Positions 17,261 through 26,213 of a DNA stretch of 64,000 nucleotides are shown piece by piece. Source of the stretch: Mycobacterium sp. E3251. GTDB lineage: Bacteria; Actinomycetota; Actinomycetes; Mycobacteriales; Mycobacteriaceae. The notes below the pieces were generated by a model. It was not told the origin of the DNA, made no database searches, and was given only the letters and a program-made list of their open reading frames with translations. A program made the position numbers and the translations under genes. The stretch is taken from contig NZ_LZJF01000014.1 of assembly GCF_001666835.1 (NCBI RefSeq), forward strand, positions 27,613 to 91,612. The letters run 5' to 3'. How positions within the stretch are numbered: position 1 is the stretch's first letter; the number at the start of each line of letters is the position of its first letter.

Positions 17261-17566
17261 ACTGGTTTACGACGTCCTGGCTCAGGTGAAATCGCCTGCC
17301 TGTCACGCGCTTAGCTAAGTGGCGTGCGCATCCTCATGGTGCGCCGCGCGAGGAAGTTGCAGTGCGCATGTCCGCGGTAAAGCCCTGTAGCACAATAGGA
17401 TCAATCCCGGGCTGGAATGGAAGTATCGACGGAGGATTGTCGCATGCCCTTTGATCGAGTCGGCATAGACTGCCGCAATTTTGTTGAAAGCCATAGTGTT
17501 TCGAATTGTGCTCACGTACAATAGCCCTCTCGGGCGAAGCATTTCTTCTCAACGAATGGAGTGGTC

Positions 17567-17695
17567 ATGTCTCGTTTGAAGTACAAGGTTGTTCTCGGCG
17601 TGGTCCTGGGCTTCACCGCATTGGCGAGCTCCGGATGCACGTTGCCTACCATCTCGTGCACCAGCGGGGCCACCGGAATCACCTGCACGCCATAG
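17567..17695 (+). CDS. Micro-lipoprotein, copy 2 (42 residues)
   Basis: This is a paralog of the gene at 17019. It begins MSRLKYKVVLGVVL, has a lipobox ending ASSGC (Cys24) and an 18-residue-plus-Cys mature part with cysteines and the tail ATGITCTP. The lysine-rich n-region, hydrophobic core, lipobox and two distal cysteines are kept while many codons differ, arguing for a real translated product. GAATGGAGTGG precedes the ATG. It is followed by the conserved stem structure. Unknown function; a small surface lipopeptide or toxin-like peptide are possibilities only. Confidence 0.75.
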   Translation: MSRLKYKVVLGVVLGFTALASSGCTLPTISCTSGATGITCTP

Positions 17696-17712
17696 GCGAA
17701 ACTTCCGCCGTC

Positions 17713-17781
17713 GGGGTTGCGCTACTGGCACGCTCTATTTTGTAGGTCCGCCTTCGGCCGTGGGCGTGCCAGTCAGCGTAC
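17713..17781 (+). terminator. Stem structure after micro-lipoprotein copy 2
   Basis: GCGCTACTGGCACGC pairs with GCGTGCCAGTCAGCG (17764-17778) around a loop of about 30 bases that itself holds a small CCGCCTTCGGCCG hairpin. The outer arms match those after copy 1. It is probably a transcription end or an RNA element. The remaining 159 bases to the next gene show nothing further. Confidence 0.5.
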
Positions 17782-17940
17782 TGACTGCCATCGGATGGTT
17801 CCCTGAAAGCGTCTGTCTACCAGACGTTCTCGCACAGCCAGCGGGTGGGCGCTTGCGTCACTGTGACAAAAAGCCGTACGCCCTGTGGCACTTACGAAAT
17901 CACCGCTGGGCGGCCGGCGGCGGCCAGGGGCCGAGCTCTG

Positions 17941-18978
17941 TCACCTTGACTTGCCGGTGTTCTTCAAGTCCGTATCCCTGCTCGGCTGAACTCGTTTCGG
18001 CTCGCCGGGCATCTTGGGATAGTTCGGCGGATACGGCATATCGCCAAGGCCCCGCTCTTCGTCAGCGTCGGCCATCTCCAGTAGAGGCGTGATCGACTGG
18101 GCCACGTCATTCATTGCGGCCCAGGGATCTTGGCGGGCCTTCACCAGATCGGGAACGGTTGCGATGGTGTAGTCGTCTGGTTCCGCGCCGGCCAGCTGGT
18201 CCCAGGTCAGCGGCGTCGACACCGTCGCGATCGGGGTGGGCCGTACCGAGTAGGCCGACGCCATGGTGCGGTCCCGGGCATTCTGATTGAAGTCAATGAA
18301 GATGCGCTCGCCGCGTTGCTCTTTCCACCACGCCGTGGTGACGGCCTCGGGCGCGCGTCGCTCTACCTCGCGGGCCAGCGCGATGCCGGCGCGGCGAACC
18401 TCGATGAAGTCCCAGTCGGTGGCGATCCGCAGAAAGACGTGGATCCCGCGCCCACCGGATGTCTTGGGATATCCGACCAGACCGAGCTCGTCGAGCAACG
18501 GCCGCAACACGTCGACCGCGACCTCGCGCGCCTGCTCGAAGGCGACACCGGGCTGCGGATCCAGGTCGATGCGCAACTCGTCGGGATGGTCGGTATCGGG
18601 GCAGCGCACCTGCCATGGGTGCAAGGTGATGGTGCCCATCTGTGCCGCCCACACGATGGCGGAGGGGTGCGTAACCTTCAGGGCATCGGCGGTGCGTCCG
18701 GAGGGGAACGTCACCTGGCAGGTCTGCAGATAGTCGGGGTGGTGCTGCGGCACCCGCTTCTGGTAAATCTCCTCCCCGTCGATGCCATCCGGGAAGCGCT
18801 GCAGATGGGTGGGCCGGTCACGGAGCGCATCGAGCATCGGACCACCAGCCACGGCGAGGTAGTACTCGACGAGCCGCCGCTTTGTGCCTTTCGAGCCCAG
18901 CTTGGGGAAATAGACCTTGTCCGGACTGGTCAGGCGAACCGCAATTCCGTCGACGTCGAGCTCTTCTGCAGCGGCCAT
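17941..18978 (-). CDS. LigD-type polymerase-domain protein (PolD / Prim-PolC, Rv3730c-like)
   Basis: This 345-residue stand-alone archaeo-eukaryotic primase-type polymerase is related to the polymerase domain of LigD. The metal-binding pair is Asp138/Asp140 in RIDLDPQPG, and the SGGRGIHVFL segment with its conserved His binds the incoming nucleotide. Such enzymes fill short gaps with a preference for ribonucleotides in mycobacterial DNA repair. It is divergent from ligC with a 26-base gap, as in Rv3730c/Rv3731, so both are probably expressed together for gap repair. The C-terminal tail is basic and disordered. Confidence 0.93.
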   Translation of the reverse strand: MAAAEELDVDGIAVRLTSPDKVYFPKLGSKGTKRRLVEYYLAVAGGPMLDALRDRPTHLQRFPDGIDGEEIYQKRVPQHHPDYLQTCQVTFPSGRTADALKVTHPSAIVWAAQMGTITLHPWQVRCPDTDHPDELRIDLDPQPGVAFEQAREVAVDVLRPLLDELGLVGYPKTSGGRGIHVFLRIATDWDFIEVRRAGIALAREVERRAPEAVTTAWWKEQRGERIFIDFNQNARDRTMASAYSVRPTPIATVSTPLTWDQLAGAEPDDYTIATVPDLVKARQDPWAAMNDVAQSITPLLEMADADEERGLGDMPYPPNYPKMPGEPKRVQPSRDTDLKNTGKSR

Positions 18979-19004
18979 ACCAAAGATTCCAGCACAATCG
19001 GCCT

Positions 19005-20075
19005 ATGGACTTACCCGTCATGCCCCCGGTGTCGCCGATGCTTGCCAAATCGGTGCGGTCGATCCCGCCCGATGCGTCATACGAGCCGAAATGGGACGGA
19101 TTCAGGTCCATCTGCTTTCGTGACCGCGACGAAGTGGAGCTGGGCAGCCGCAACGAACGGCCCATGACGCGCTATTTCCCCGAGTTGGTGGCCGCGGTCC
19201 GCGCCGAGCTGCCCGAGCGTTGCGTGATCGACGGGGAGATCGTCATCGCAACCGACCACGGCCTGGATTTCGAGGCGCTACAACAGCGCATCCACCCGGC
19301 GGATTCGCGGGTACGGATGCTCGCCGAGGCGACGCCGGCGTCCTTCATCGCGTTCGACTTGCTCGCCCTGGGCGACGACGACTACCTGCGGCGGCCATTC
19401 AGCGAGCGGCGCGCCGCCCTCATTGAAGCCCTGGCGGACACCGGGCCTTCGATCCATGTCACGCCGGCCACCACCGACGTCGATGTTGCGCGGCGCTGGT
19501 TCGACGAATTCGAGGGGGCCGGCCTCGACGGTGTCATCGCCAAGCCGCTGACCGTCACCTATCAGCCCGACAAGCGCGTCATGTTCAAGATCAAGCACGA
19601 GCGCACCGCCGACTGCGTGGTCGCGGGCTATCGCATGCACAAGTCCGGCGGTCAAGCGATCGGCTCGCTGCTGCTTGGGCTCTACCAGGACGACGGTCAG
19701 CTCGCGTCCGTCGGGGTGATCGGCGCCTTCCCGATGGCCGAACGACGGCGCCTGTTCACCGAGCTGCAGCCGCTCGTCACCGATTTCGAGGACCACCCGT
19801 GGAATTGGGCTGCCCACGAAGCCGGCGAACGAACACCGCGCAAGAACGAGTTCTCGCGCTGGAACGCCGGAAAGGATCTCTCGTTCGTGCCGCTGCGTCC
19901 GGAGCGCGTTGTCGAGGTCCGCTACGACCACATGGAAGGCCGGCGCTTTCGCCACACCGCGCAGTTCAACCGGTGGCGCCCGGACCGCGAGCCTCGCTCG
20001 TGCACATACGAGCAACTCGAGCAGCCGGTGACCTTCAGCCTCGGGGACATCGTTCCGGGCCTGGGAGCGGACTAG
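19005..20075 (+). CDS. ligC: ATP-dependent DNA ligase LigC
   Basis: This 356-residue ATP-dependent ligase has the adenylated lysine in YEPKWDGFR (Lys29), motif [13 protein letters not shown], motif IV LDGVIAK and motif [13 protein letters not shown], followed by an OB domain ending near FNRWRPDR. It lacks nuclease and polymerase domains, as LigC does; the polymerase is encoded by the divergent neighbour. LigC seals nicks in excision repair and can back up end joining. The ATG at 19005 lies in the short divergent spacer. Its stop overlaps the convergent HNH gene. Confidence 0.94.
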   Translation: MDLPVMPPVSPMLAKSVRSIPPDASYEPKWDGFRSICFRDRDEVELGSRNERPMTRYFPELVAAVRAELPERCVIDGEIVIATDHGLDFEALQQRIHPADSRVRMLAEATPASFIAFDLLALGDDDYLRRPFSERRAALIEALADTGPSIHVTPATTDVDVARRWFDEFEGAGLDGVIAKPLTVTYQPDKRVMFKIKHERTADCVVAGYRMHKSGGQAIGSLLLGLYQDDGQLASVGVIGAFPMAERRRLFTELQPLVTDFEDHPWNWAAHEAGERTPRKNEFSRWNAGKDLSFVPLRPERVVEVRYDHMEGRRFRHTAQFNRWRPDREPRSCTYEQLEQPVTFSLGDIVPGLGAD

Positions 20076-21607
20076 AAGGGCGGCGGTTGGTTGCGTTCAG
20101 CGATGTGGACTGCGTTGAGCGCTCGTTCGGCATTGACGCGGCGGGCCCGATCTTGATTCCGGGTCCGGCGGCGTTTGGGCATCATGACTCCGCGCTCGCC
20201 GAGGGGCCCATATTGCGTTGAGGGAATTCGCAATTCGCCCGTCGGCAGGCACAGCGCGGGAAACAACAGCCGACTGCCCGGACGTGTGGTGTACGTCTGA
20301 CCGGTGGGCGACGTCCACACCACCGTGCCGTCCGGCAGTTGCTCGTCCCGCCAGCCCGTCCAGAAAGTCTTCAGAAGATGGTGTTTTCTGCAGAGGCACT
20401 TGAGGTTCGACGCGTGGGTGGGGCCGAGCGGGTAGGGCACCGTGTGGTCGATGTCGGCGAACTCGGCGGGTCGATCGCAACCGGGGAACCGACATGTCAT
20501 GTCGCGGCATCGGACGAACCGCTCCAGCTCGGCCGAGGGGCGATATCCCGGCTCGGGCTTCGCGTCGCCGGGATGACGCACCGGCCGGACTTTCGCGCCG
20601 CCGCGGATCAGCTCGGCGACCACCGCAGGCGAAATCACGCCGCCGCCGGTAATCAGCGCGGGCGGCCGGGACGGCGGCACGTCGGGCTCGGGATCGGGGG
20701 TGAGTGCCTCAACGAGCGTGGTCTGGTCCGTGATTGGCGTCCGCTCCGGTTGGCCCGCCATGTGCGGGTCCGGCTCGGCATCCAAGGCCGATGCGTCGGC
20801 TACGACGTGGATCATCACGCTGGCTGCCCGCCCGTCCTCGACGGCGCCGGCCGGGCAGTCCGCATTGCCGCAGCCGCAGGCGAGCCGGTCCGCGCCAGCG
20901 GCCAGCGCACCCAACGCGTCGGCACGGCGCTGCGCGACGGTGCGCGGATCCTCTTCGCACACCTCGTGAGCCATCTGCAGCAGGCGCCGGTCCAGTGTGG
21001 CCGCGTCGTGCGCATAGAGCCGGCCCCACAAGGCGGCGGTGCCCGACGGGTCGTCGGATTGATCGATGACGACGTCGCGGCTGCGGGCGCTTGCGCGCGT
21101 CCTCCGCAGCGCCCCCGGATCGTATTGGTCCACCACCGCGTCGATGGCTTGCGCGGTCTTGCTAGCCGACATCGGCCCGAACCTCATCGCCGCTTCGGCC
21201 AACGTCGTATCGATCAAACGCAGTGTGTCGGGGTCTTTTACGAGATCCGTGTGCCAGACGATGGTCGACGCCAGCCGGGCGCTGATCGTGCCCTCGGCGA
21301 ACAGCGCCGCCACTTGCGGCACTCGATTGCGCAGCGCGGCGGCGAGGTACATCTGCCCGGAGGCCATGGCGTGGCTGATGTTTTGTGCCGCGGCGACTTC
21401 GGCGGCCACGGCATCCCAGTTGTCGCAGGACCAGTGGGCGGACACTGTGGGCCCTTCGGCTCGGCGATGCACCAGCTCCGCGATGGCGGCCAGCCGGCGT
21501 GCCGCGGCCGCCGCCTCTACCCGTGAACAGTCGGCGATCGCGGCAACCACTTCACCGTCGTCGGCGCGCGCCAACTCGTCGGCGACCGGAAGCGACCTAT
21601 CGAACAT
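20072..21607 (-). CDS. 13E12-repeat family HNH endonuclease-domain protein (DUF222)
   Basis: This protein of about 511 residues belongs to the multicopy mycobacterial 13E12 family. It has an N-terminal DUF222 helical domain, a small cysteine cluster ([11 protein letters not shown]) and a C-terminal HNH domain with [20 protein letters not shown] followed by [11 protein letters not shown]. Start ATG 21607 (MFDRSLP) fits the family; upstream codons are open but unlikely. Copies are spread through mycobacterial genomes and often near insertion or recombination sites. No intron or mobile element ends are visible here. Its biological role is unclear. Confidence 0.9.
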   Translation of the reverse strand: MFDRSLPVADELARADDGEVVAAIADCSRVEAAAAARRLAAIAELVHRRAEGPTVSAHWSCDNWDAVAAEVAAAQNISHAMASGQMYLAAALRNRVPQVAALFAEGTISARLASTIVWHTDLVKDPDTLRLIDTTLAEAAMRFGPMSASKTAQAIDAVVDQYDPGALRRTRASARSRDVVIDQSDDPSGTAALWGRLYAHDAATLDRRLLQMAHEVCEEDPRTVAQRRADALGALAAGADRLACGCGNADCPAGAVEDGRAASVMIHVVADASALDAEPDPHMAGQPERTPITDQTTLVEALTPDPEPDVPPSRPPALITGGGVISPAVVAELIRGGAKVRPVRHPGDAKPEPGYRPSAELERFVRCRDMTCRFPGCDRPAEFADIDHTVPYPLGPTHASNLKCLCRKHHLLKTFWTGWRDEQLPDGTVVWTSPTGQTYTTRPGSRLLFPALCLPTGELRIPSTQYGPLGERGVMMPKRRRTRNQDRARRVNAERALNAVHIAERNQPPPF

Positions 21608-21734
21608 ATTTTCGATGATAGCCGCGCAGAGCAGCGCATCCCCGCCCGAAGGTGCCACCCTGTGGACAAACTTCCAACTGTGGATAACTTCGGCCGGGCG
21701 TTTAATACGACCCAGAGCGGGCAAGCGAACTCAC

Positions 21735-22103
21735 ATGTCTGTGACAGCGTTTCAGGATCTGCCGTTGGCCGATCGCGATCGCAAGTGGGACGGAGACGCC
21801 GCCGAGAAGCGGGTTCGCAGCTGGGCCGGGGCCGAGGACGCGCCGAACCAGAAATACCGTGATGCCCACGTCTGGTACGACAACGACAAGAAGGACAACT
21901 TCACGGCGTACAAACTGTTGATCGCCGATGTAGTCGGCGGCGACCTCAAGGCCGTGCCGCGTGGGGTGATGGCGGCCGGCGCCATCATGGACGGCGCCCG
22001 TGGCGGCATCGACCTGCCGAAGGCGGACGTCGACCGTGTCAAGAGCCACTTGGCGAAGTACTACAAGAAGATGGGCGAGAGCCCTCCGTGGGAGCGCGGG
22101 TGA
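21735..22103 (+). CDS. Small protein with phage-protease-tail-like domain
   Basis: This 122-residue hydrophilic protein starts at ATG 21735. Its C-terminal half, with AAGAIMDGARGGIDLP and HLAKYYKKMGESPPW, resembles a short helical module often attached to phage prohead proteases and related capsid-assembly proteins. No other phage genes are present, so it may be a domesticated fragment or an unrelated stand-alone domain. It lies between an HNH gene and a P450, ending two bases before the convergent P450. Function unknown; the resemblance is from memory. Confidence 0.7.
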   Translation: MSVTAFQDLPLADRDRKWDGDAAEKRVRSWAGAEDAPNQKYRDAHVWYDNDKKDNFTAYKLLIADVVGGDLKAVPRGVMAAGAIMDGARGGIDLPKADVDRVKSHLAKYYKKMGESPPWERG

Positions 22104-22104
22104 G

Positions 22105-23331
22105 CTAGACCGCGACGGACAGGTGCGACAGTCCGCGCAGCGTGACGTTCGCCTTGTACTGCGGCTCGCCGTCGGGCCGCGCGTGCGGGAACCGCGCCGT
22201 CACCGCCGACAGCGCCACGCCGGCTTCCAGCCGGGCCAGCGGCGCACCCAAGCAGTAGTGCGCGCCCCGGCCAAAGCCCAGGTGTCGCAATCCTTTCCGG
22301 TCCGGATCGAAGATATCGGGCCGGTCGAATTCCGCAGGGTCACGGTGGGCGGCGGCGAGCACCAACATCATGACATCGCCCGCGGGAACCTCGGCTCCCC
22401 CAATCACCATGTCGGCGAGAGCAATTCGGCCGACCAGTTGTACGGGTGGGTCGAAGCGCAGGGTCTCTTCCACGATCGCCGGCGCTCGGCCCGGCTCGGC
22501 GCCCAGGGCGGTCCAGTGCGTGCGATGGCGCAGCATCGCCAACATGGCGTTCCCAATCAGGTTCACCGTGGTCTCATGTCCCGCGATCAAGAGCAGGTTG
22601 CAGGTGGAGACGATCTCCTCCTCGGTCAGTTGATCTCCGGACTCCTCCACCGCGATCAGCCCCGACAGCAAGTCATCACCGGGTGTCGAACGGCGGCGGT
22701 CGATCAGACCGTGGAAGTACTCGCGCAACCACGCCCCGGCCTGCTGTCGCTCGTTCGCCAGCTCCGGCGGCACGCCGGTGATCGTCGAAAACGGATCAAG
22801 CGCCTGGGCGAGCAACGCCGATGCGCGACTGAACTGGGGCTCGTCATCGAGGGGGACACCGAGCAGCCGGCAGATCACCGCGACCGGCAGCGGGTAGGCG
22901 AAATCCTCGACGACATCGAAGTGGCCCTTTTCGGCGACCCGATCGAGCATTCCGTCGACCAGCGAACGGATATCGGGTTCCAACGCGTTCACCACCTTCG
23001 GCGCGAATGCCTTGCTGACCAGCCTGCGCAGCCTGGTGTGATCGGGTGGATCGAGAAACAAGAAACCCGGCGGACCCTGCCTGCGCGGCGACGTGCCGGC
23101 CTCGGCCTGCCGCTTGGCGACCGTCGAGTTGACGTTGTCGCTGCTTGACGACGGGTGCCGCAATACCTCGTCGCAGTCTCGGTAGCTCGAGAAGACGGTC
23201 AGGTTGGCGCCGGGCAACTGCAACGCTCCCCCGTCGCGAAACTGCGCACACAGGGGATACGGGTCGGGCCGGTTGGCCGGGTCCAGCAGCTGCAGCAGCA
23301 ACCCCTGGGAATCGGTCGGCGCGGTCGTCAT
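22105..23331 (-). CDS. Cytochrome P450
   Basis: This 408-residue P450 has the I-helix LIAGHETTVN, the K-helix EETLRFDPP and the heme loop FGRGAHYCLGAPLA (Cys360). It resembles bacterial CYP107-like hydroxylases; I cannot name the exact family. ATG 23331 gives MTTAPTDSQG. It is the last gene of a same-strand run (tgs2, Nudix, dehalogenase, P450) with a 36-base gap to the dehalogenase. That arrangement suggests processing of hydrophobic or halogenated compounds, but this is only inferred. Confidence 0.92.
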   Translation of the reverse strand: MTTAPTDSQGLLLQLLDPANRPDPYPLCAQFRDGGALQLPGANLTVFSSYRDCDEVLRHPSSSSDNVNSTVAKRQAEAGTSPRRQGPPGFLFLDPPDHTRLRRLVSKAFAPKVVNALEPDIRSLVDGMLDRVAEKGHFDVVEDFAYPLPVAVICRLLGVPLDDEPQFSRASALLAQALDPFSTITGVPPELANERQQAGAWLREYFHGLIDRRRSTPGDDLLSGLIAVEESGDQLTEEEIVSTCNLLLIAGHETTVNLIGNAMLAMLRHRTHWTALGAEPGRAPAIVEETLRFDPPVQLVGRIALADMVIGGAEVPAGDVMMLVLAAAHRDPAEFDRPDIFDPDRKGLRHLGFGRGAHYCLGAPLARLEAGVALSAVTARFPHARPDGEPQYKANVTLRGLSHLSVAV

Positions 23332-23367
23332 GCGGCCATTCTGCCCCTCGGCGGGCCGCACACAGTT

Positions 23368-24273
23368 TCAGCGACGGAGGAACTCGACGATGTGGCCCGC
23401 TAGTTCCTCACCCGCATCCTCTTGCAGGAAGTGTCCGGCGCCGCGGATCAGGGGATGATCGATCCCCTGCGCGCCGCGCATCTCGCGCTGGAAGATCGCG
23501 CCCATCGGACCGGTGATCGGGTCGCTGTCGCTGAAGGCGACCAGCATGGGGGTCGGGCTCGCGGCGAGTGTGGCCCATGCCGCTTTGTTGGCCGCCGCCG
23601 CGGGATCGTCCGGCGAGGTCGGCACCAAGCCCGGCATGGCGCGCGGACCCGCACAGTACTCGTCGCCCGGAAACGGCGCGTCATAGCTTGCGCGTACGTC
23701 GTCGCTCATCGGTTGGCGGCATCCGCCCTGCACGAACGCGCCGACGTGTAGCTCCGGCGCGGTGGTGATCGCTTCGCGAAATCGCCACCAGACGTCGGGC
23801 ATCGGCTGCTCCCCGGTCGGCAGACCGGTGTTGGCCACGACCAGCTGGGCGAATCGGTCGGGGTGTTCGGCGGCGAGGCGCAAACCGATCAGCCCGCCCC
23901 AGTCCTGGCCGACGAGGGTCACGTTTCGAAGATCGAGGACATCGAAGGCCACCGCGCGCATCCATTCGACGTGGCGCGCGTAGCTGTGATCCTCGCGGCG
24001 GGTGGGTTTGTCCGAACGACCGAACCCGACCAGATCGGGGCAGATAACCCGGTGTCCGGCGCCGACAAGTACCGGAATCATCTTGCGGTACAGGAAAGAC
24101 CACGACGGTTCGCCGTGCAGCATGAGGATCGGGTCGGCTCGCTCGGGACCGTCTTGCACCCAGGCGACCCGCAGCGTCCCGCCTTCGCCGTCCGATATTT
24201 CGCAATACCTGGGCGCATACGGAAAGTCGGGTACCCGGTCGAACGACTCGTCGGGTGTGCGTAACGTCTGCAT
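23368..24273 (-). CDS. Haloalkane dehalogenase-type alpha/beta hydrolase
   Basis: This 301-residue alpha/beta hydrolase has the oxyanion segment HGEPSWSFLYR, the nucleophile Asp in VGQDWGGLIG, an acid in FSDSDPI and the His in GAGHFLQED. These fit the mycobacterial haloalkane dehalogenase group (DmbB/DhmA-like), in which the Trp after the nucleophile helps hold the halide. The natural substrate in mycobacteria is not known, and epoxide or ester hydrolysis remains possible. It follows the Nudix gene after one base, so co-translation is likely. Confidence 0.9.
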   Translation of the reverse strand: MQTLRTPDESFDRVPDFPYAPRYCEISDGEGGTLRVAWVQDGPERADPILMLHGEPSWSFLYRKMIPVLVGAGHRVICPDLVGFGRSDKPTRREDHSYARHVEWMRAVAFDVLDLRNVTLVGQDWGGLIGLRLAAEHPDRFAQLVVANTGLPTGEQPMPDVWWRFREAITTAPELHVGAFVQGGCRQPMSDDVRASYDAPFPGDEYCAGPRAMPGLVPTSPDDPAAAANKAAWATLAASPTPMLVAFSDSDPITGPMGAIFQREMRGAQGIDHPLIRGAGHFLQEDAGEELAGHIVEFLRR

Positions 24274-24274
24274 G

Positions 24275-24760
24275 TCAGGTCCCTTCGTGTAACCCCGCCA
24301 AATCGGGATGCGCCATCAACCGGTCCAGAAATCCAAGTTGCCCCTTCAGCAGCTTGACGCGGGCCTGCGCCACCGAAAACCAGCCCACCCGATCGACTTC
24401 CGGGAACTCGCGCAACTTGCCCGAACCCTTCGGCCATTCCAATTCGAAGGTGTTGCTGCGCGCGTCGGTCACGTCCAGGTCGCCGCAAACGGCGAAGGCG
24501 GTGACTACCTTGCCGCCGGACTGTTTGAGTTGGCCGAGGTCCAGCCGTTCCCCGCCCGGCGCCGAAAGCCCGAGTTCTTCGGAGAACTCGCGTCGCGCGG
24601 CGGTCCACGGATCGTCGCTCTCGGCGTACTCCCCTTTGGGAATCGACCACGCCCCGTCGTCTTTTCGCGCCCAGAACGGGCCTCCCGGATGGGCGATCAG
24701 GACTTCGACGACGCCGTCGCGGGTCCGGTACAACAGCACGCCCGCACTGAGCTTCGGCAT
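24275..24760 (-). CDS. Nudix hydrolase (Rv3733c-like)
   Basis: This 161-residue Nudix protein has the box GEYAESD followed by AARREFSEELGL (GX5EX7REUXEEXGU), preceded by WSIPKG. The WSIPKGE context is shared with hydrolases acting on diadenosine polyphosphates or inositol pyrophosphates, but the substrate here is unknown. It matches Rv3733c by position next to tgs2, from which it is separated by four bases. Confidence 0.92.
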   Translation of the reverse strand: MPKLSAGVLLYRTRDGVVEVLIAHPGGPFWARKDDGAWSIPKGEYAESDDPWTAARREFSEELGLSAPGGERLDLGQLKQSGGKVVTAFAVCGDLDVTDARSNTFELEWPKGSGKLREFPEVDRVGWFSVAQARVKLLKGQLGFLDRLMAHPDLAGLHEGT

Positions 24761-24764
24761 TCCC

Positions 24765-26120
24765 TCAGGACCCGACCGAGCGTTCCAGGTCCTTGAGCGA
24801 TGACTCGAGGTGCGCGAGCAGCCGCTGCAGGTGCGGCACGCTGCGCCGGCATCCCACCAGACCGAAGTCCAGGTTTCCGGCGTTGTTGGCCAGCGTGATG
24901 TTCAACGCCTGTCCGTCGAGCGCGATCGATAGCGGATAGTTTCCGTCGAGGCGAGCGCCCCCGTAGTAGATCGGCTGGGTGGGCCCCGGCACGTTCGAAA
25001 TGATGATGTTGAACGGCGGCGACGTCGACGCCACCCAACCGGGGACCGCCGCCAAAGCGAGCGCTGACGTATTGGCGGCGGACAGCGCCAGCGCTTGGAA
25101 GCGAGGCAACTGCGAGAACACCTTCTTGTTGCTGCGCATCGAATCGCTGATGGTCTGCAATCGCTGTGCGGGATCGTCGGTATCGGTGGCGAGGTTGCAC
25201 AGGATGGCGCCGACGAGGTTGCCCCCGGCGTCGGCCTCCTCCTCGGTGCGCAGGCTCACGGGGACCATCGCGATCAGCGGGGTGTCCGGCAACGCGTTCT
25301 GCTCGAGCAGGTAGTAGCGCAGGGCGCCCGAGCACATCGCCAGCACGACATCGTTGACGGTCACGCCGGCGGCCTTCTTGACGCTCTTGATGCGGTCCAA
25401 CGACCATGACTGTGCCGCGCAGCGGCGCGCGCCGCCTATCTTGACGTTCAGCATGGTGCGCGGGGCCCCGAACGGCAGCGTCAGCTGCTGTTCGAACAGC
25501 GCCGCCCGGGCCAGCGAGAGCGTCGACGGGGCAAGCGCCGCAAGGGATCCCGCCGCATGCAGCGCCGAAGTCAGGGGACTCACCGGGTTCCGCTTGCGCT
25601 TGCTCTTGGGCAGGCTCCACGGCGCGCGGATCTCGGTATCGTCGGGGTCGGTCGACAATGCGCGCTGCATCAGCTTCTGCGCGGAGACGCCGTCGATCAG
25701 TGCGTGGTGGATCTTCGTGTAGACGGCGAACCGGCCGTCCTTGAGTCCCTCGATGATGTGTGTTTCCCACAGCGGGCGATGACGATCGAGCAGGCTGCTG
25801 TGCCACCGCGAGGTCAGCTCGAGCAGTTCACGGATCCGCCCGGGCGAGGGCACCGCCGAGCGCCGGACGTGGTAGTCGATGTCGACATCTTTGTCGTAGG
25901 ACCAGCCCAGGTTCGCGATTCCGCCGACGAACGTCGCCGGATGCTTGCGGAACGTGGGCTGGAAATCATCCTGCGCCACCAAGCGGTCGTAGAGGTCACG
26001 GACGAAGCCGCGGCCGGCGCCCTCCGGCAGCTCGAACAACTGCAGACCGCCGACGTGCATGGGATGTTCCCGCGACTCGCCCAGCAGAAATATCGCGTCG
26101 GTGGGCATCATCAGTTCCAT
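24765..26120 (-). CDS. tgs2: Triacylglycerol synthase / WS-DGAT (Tgs2-like)
   Basis: This 451-residue WS/DGAT enzyme has the active site IHHALIDG (His138, His139, Asp143) and the late SNVPGP motif. It forms triacylglycerol from diacylglycerol and acyl-CoA at the membrane, feeding storage lipid during dormancy. The Nudix neighbour and divergent adenosine-specific kinase reproduce the Rv3733c-Rv3734c-Rv3735 order, supporting Tgs2. ATG 26120 is used; ATG 26108 is also possible. It heads a four-gene same-strand run. Confidence 0.92.
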   Translation of the reverse strand: MELMMPTDAIFLLGESREHPMHVGGLQLFELPEGAGRGFVRDLYDRLVAQDDFQPTFRKHPATFVGGIANLGWSYDKDVDIDYHVRRSAVPSPGRIRELLELTSRWHSSLLDRHRPLWETHIIEGLKDGRFAVYTKIHHALIDGVSAQKLMQRALSTDPDDTEIRAPWSLPKSKRKRNPVSPLTSALHAAGSLAALAPSTLSLARAALFEQQLTLPFGAPRTMLNVKIGGARRCAAQSWSLDRIKSVKKAAGVTVNDVVLAMCSGALRYYLLEQNALPDTPLIAMVPVSLRTEEEADAGGNLVGAILCNLATDTDDPAQRLQTISDSMRSNKKVFSQLPRFQALALSAANTSALALAAVPGWVASTSPPFNIIISNVPGPTQPIYYGGARLDGNYPLSIALDGQALNITLANNAGNLDFGLVGCRRSVPHLQRLLAHLESSLKDLERSVGS

Positions 26121-26213
26121 CCATCAATTAGACCTCGACTAGCGCCCGGGCGAAGGCCCTCTTCGAACATCGCGGTCTTTCGGCCGGCGGTGGACTGGTG
26201 GCAGCATGGGTTC

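Larger units (their letters stand above)
16917..17265 (+). repeat. Direct repeat copy 1: promoter, micro-lipoprotein gene and 3' stem
   Basis: This unit recurs at 17467-17785. Matching parts in order are a leader with CTCACGTA and TCGGGCG, GGATGGAGTGGTC or its equivalent at the ribosome site, the lipoprotein gene, a GGGGTTGCGCTACTGGCACG block, and a GGCGTGCCAG-CAGCGTACTG block. The copies have diverged at many positions, so this is an old tandem duplication, not an assembly artefact. The spacing from gene to gene is 548 bases. Confidence 0.75.
17467..17785 (+). repeat. Direct repeat copy 2: promoter, micro-lipoprotein gene and 3' stem
   Basis: This is the second copy of the unit described at 16917-17265. 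TACAAT at 17517-17522 is a good -10 element at the same place as TAACAT in copy 1 (50 and 52 bases before the start codons). The 201 bases between the copies (17266-17466) show no gene, and I see nothing else there that I can support. Confidence 0.75.

Noticed and set aside
20072..22103. Prophage or group I intron remnant around the HNH gene
   Set aside because: The HNH protein is a 13E12-family member common in mycobacterial chromosomes, and no integrase, attachment repeats or other phage genes are seen.
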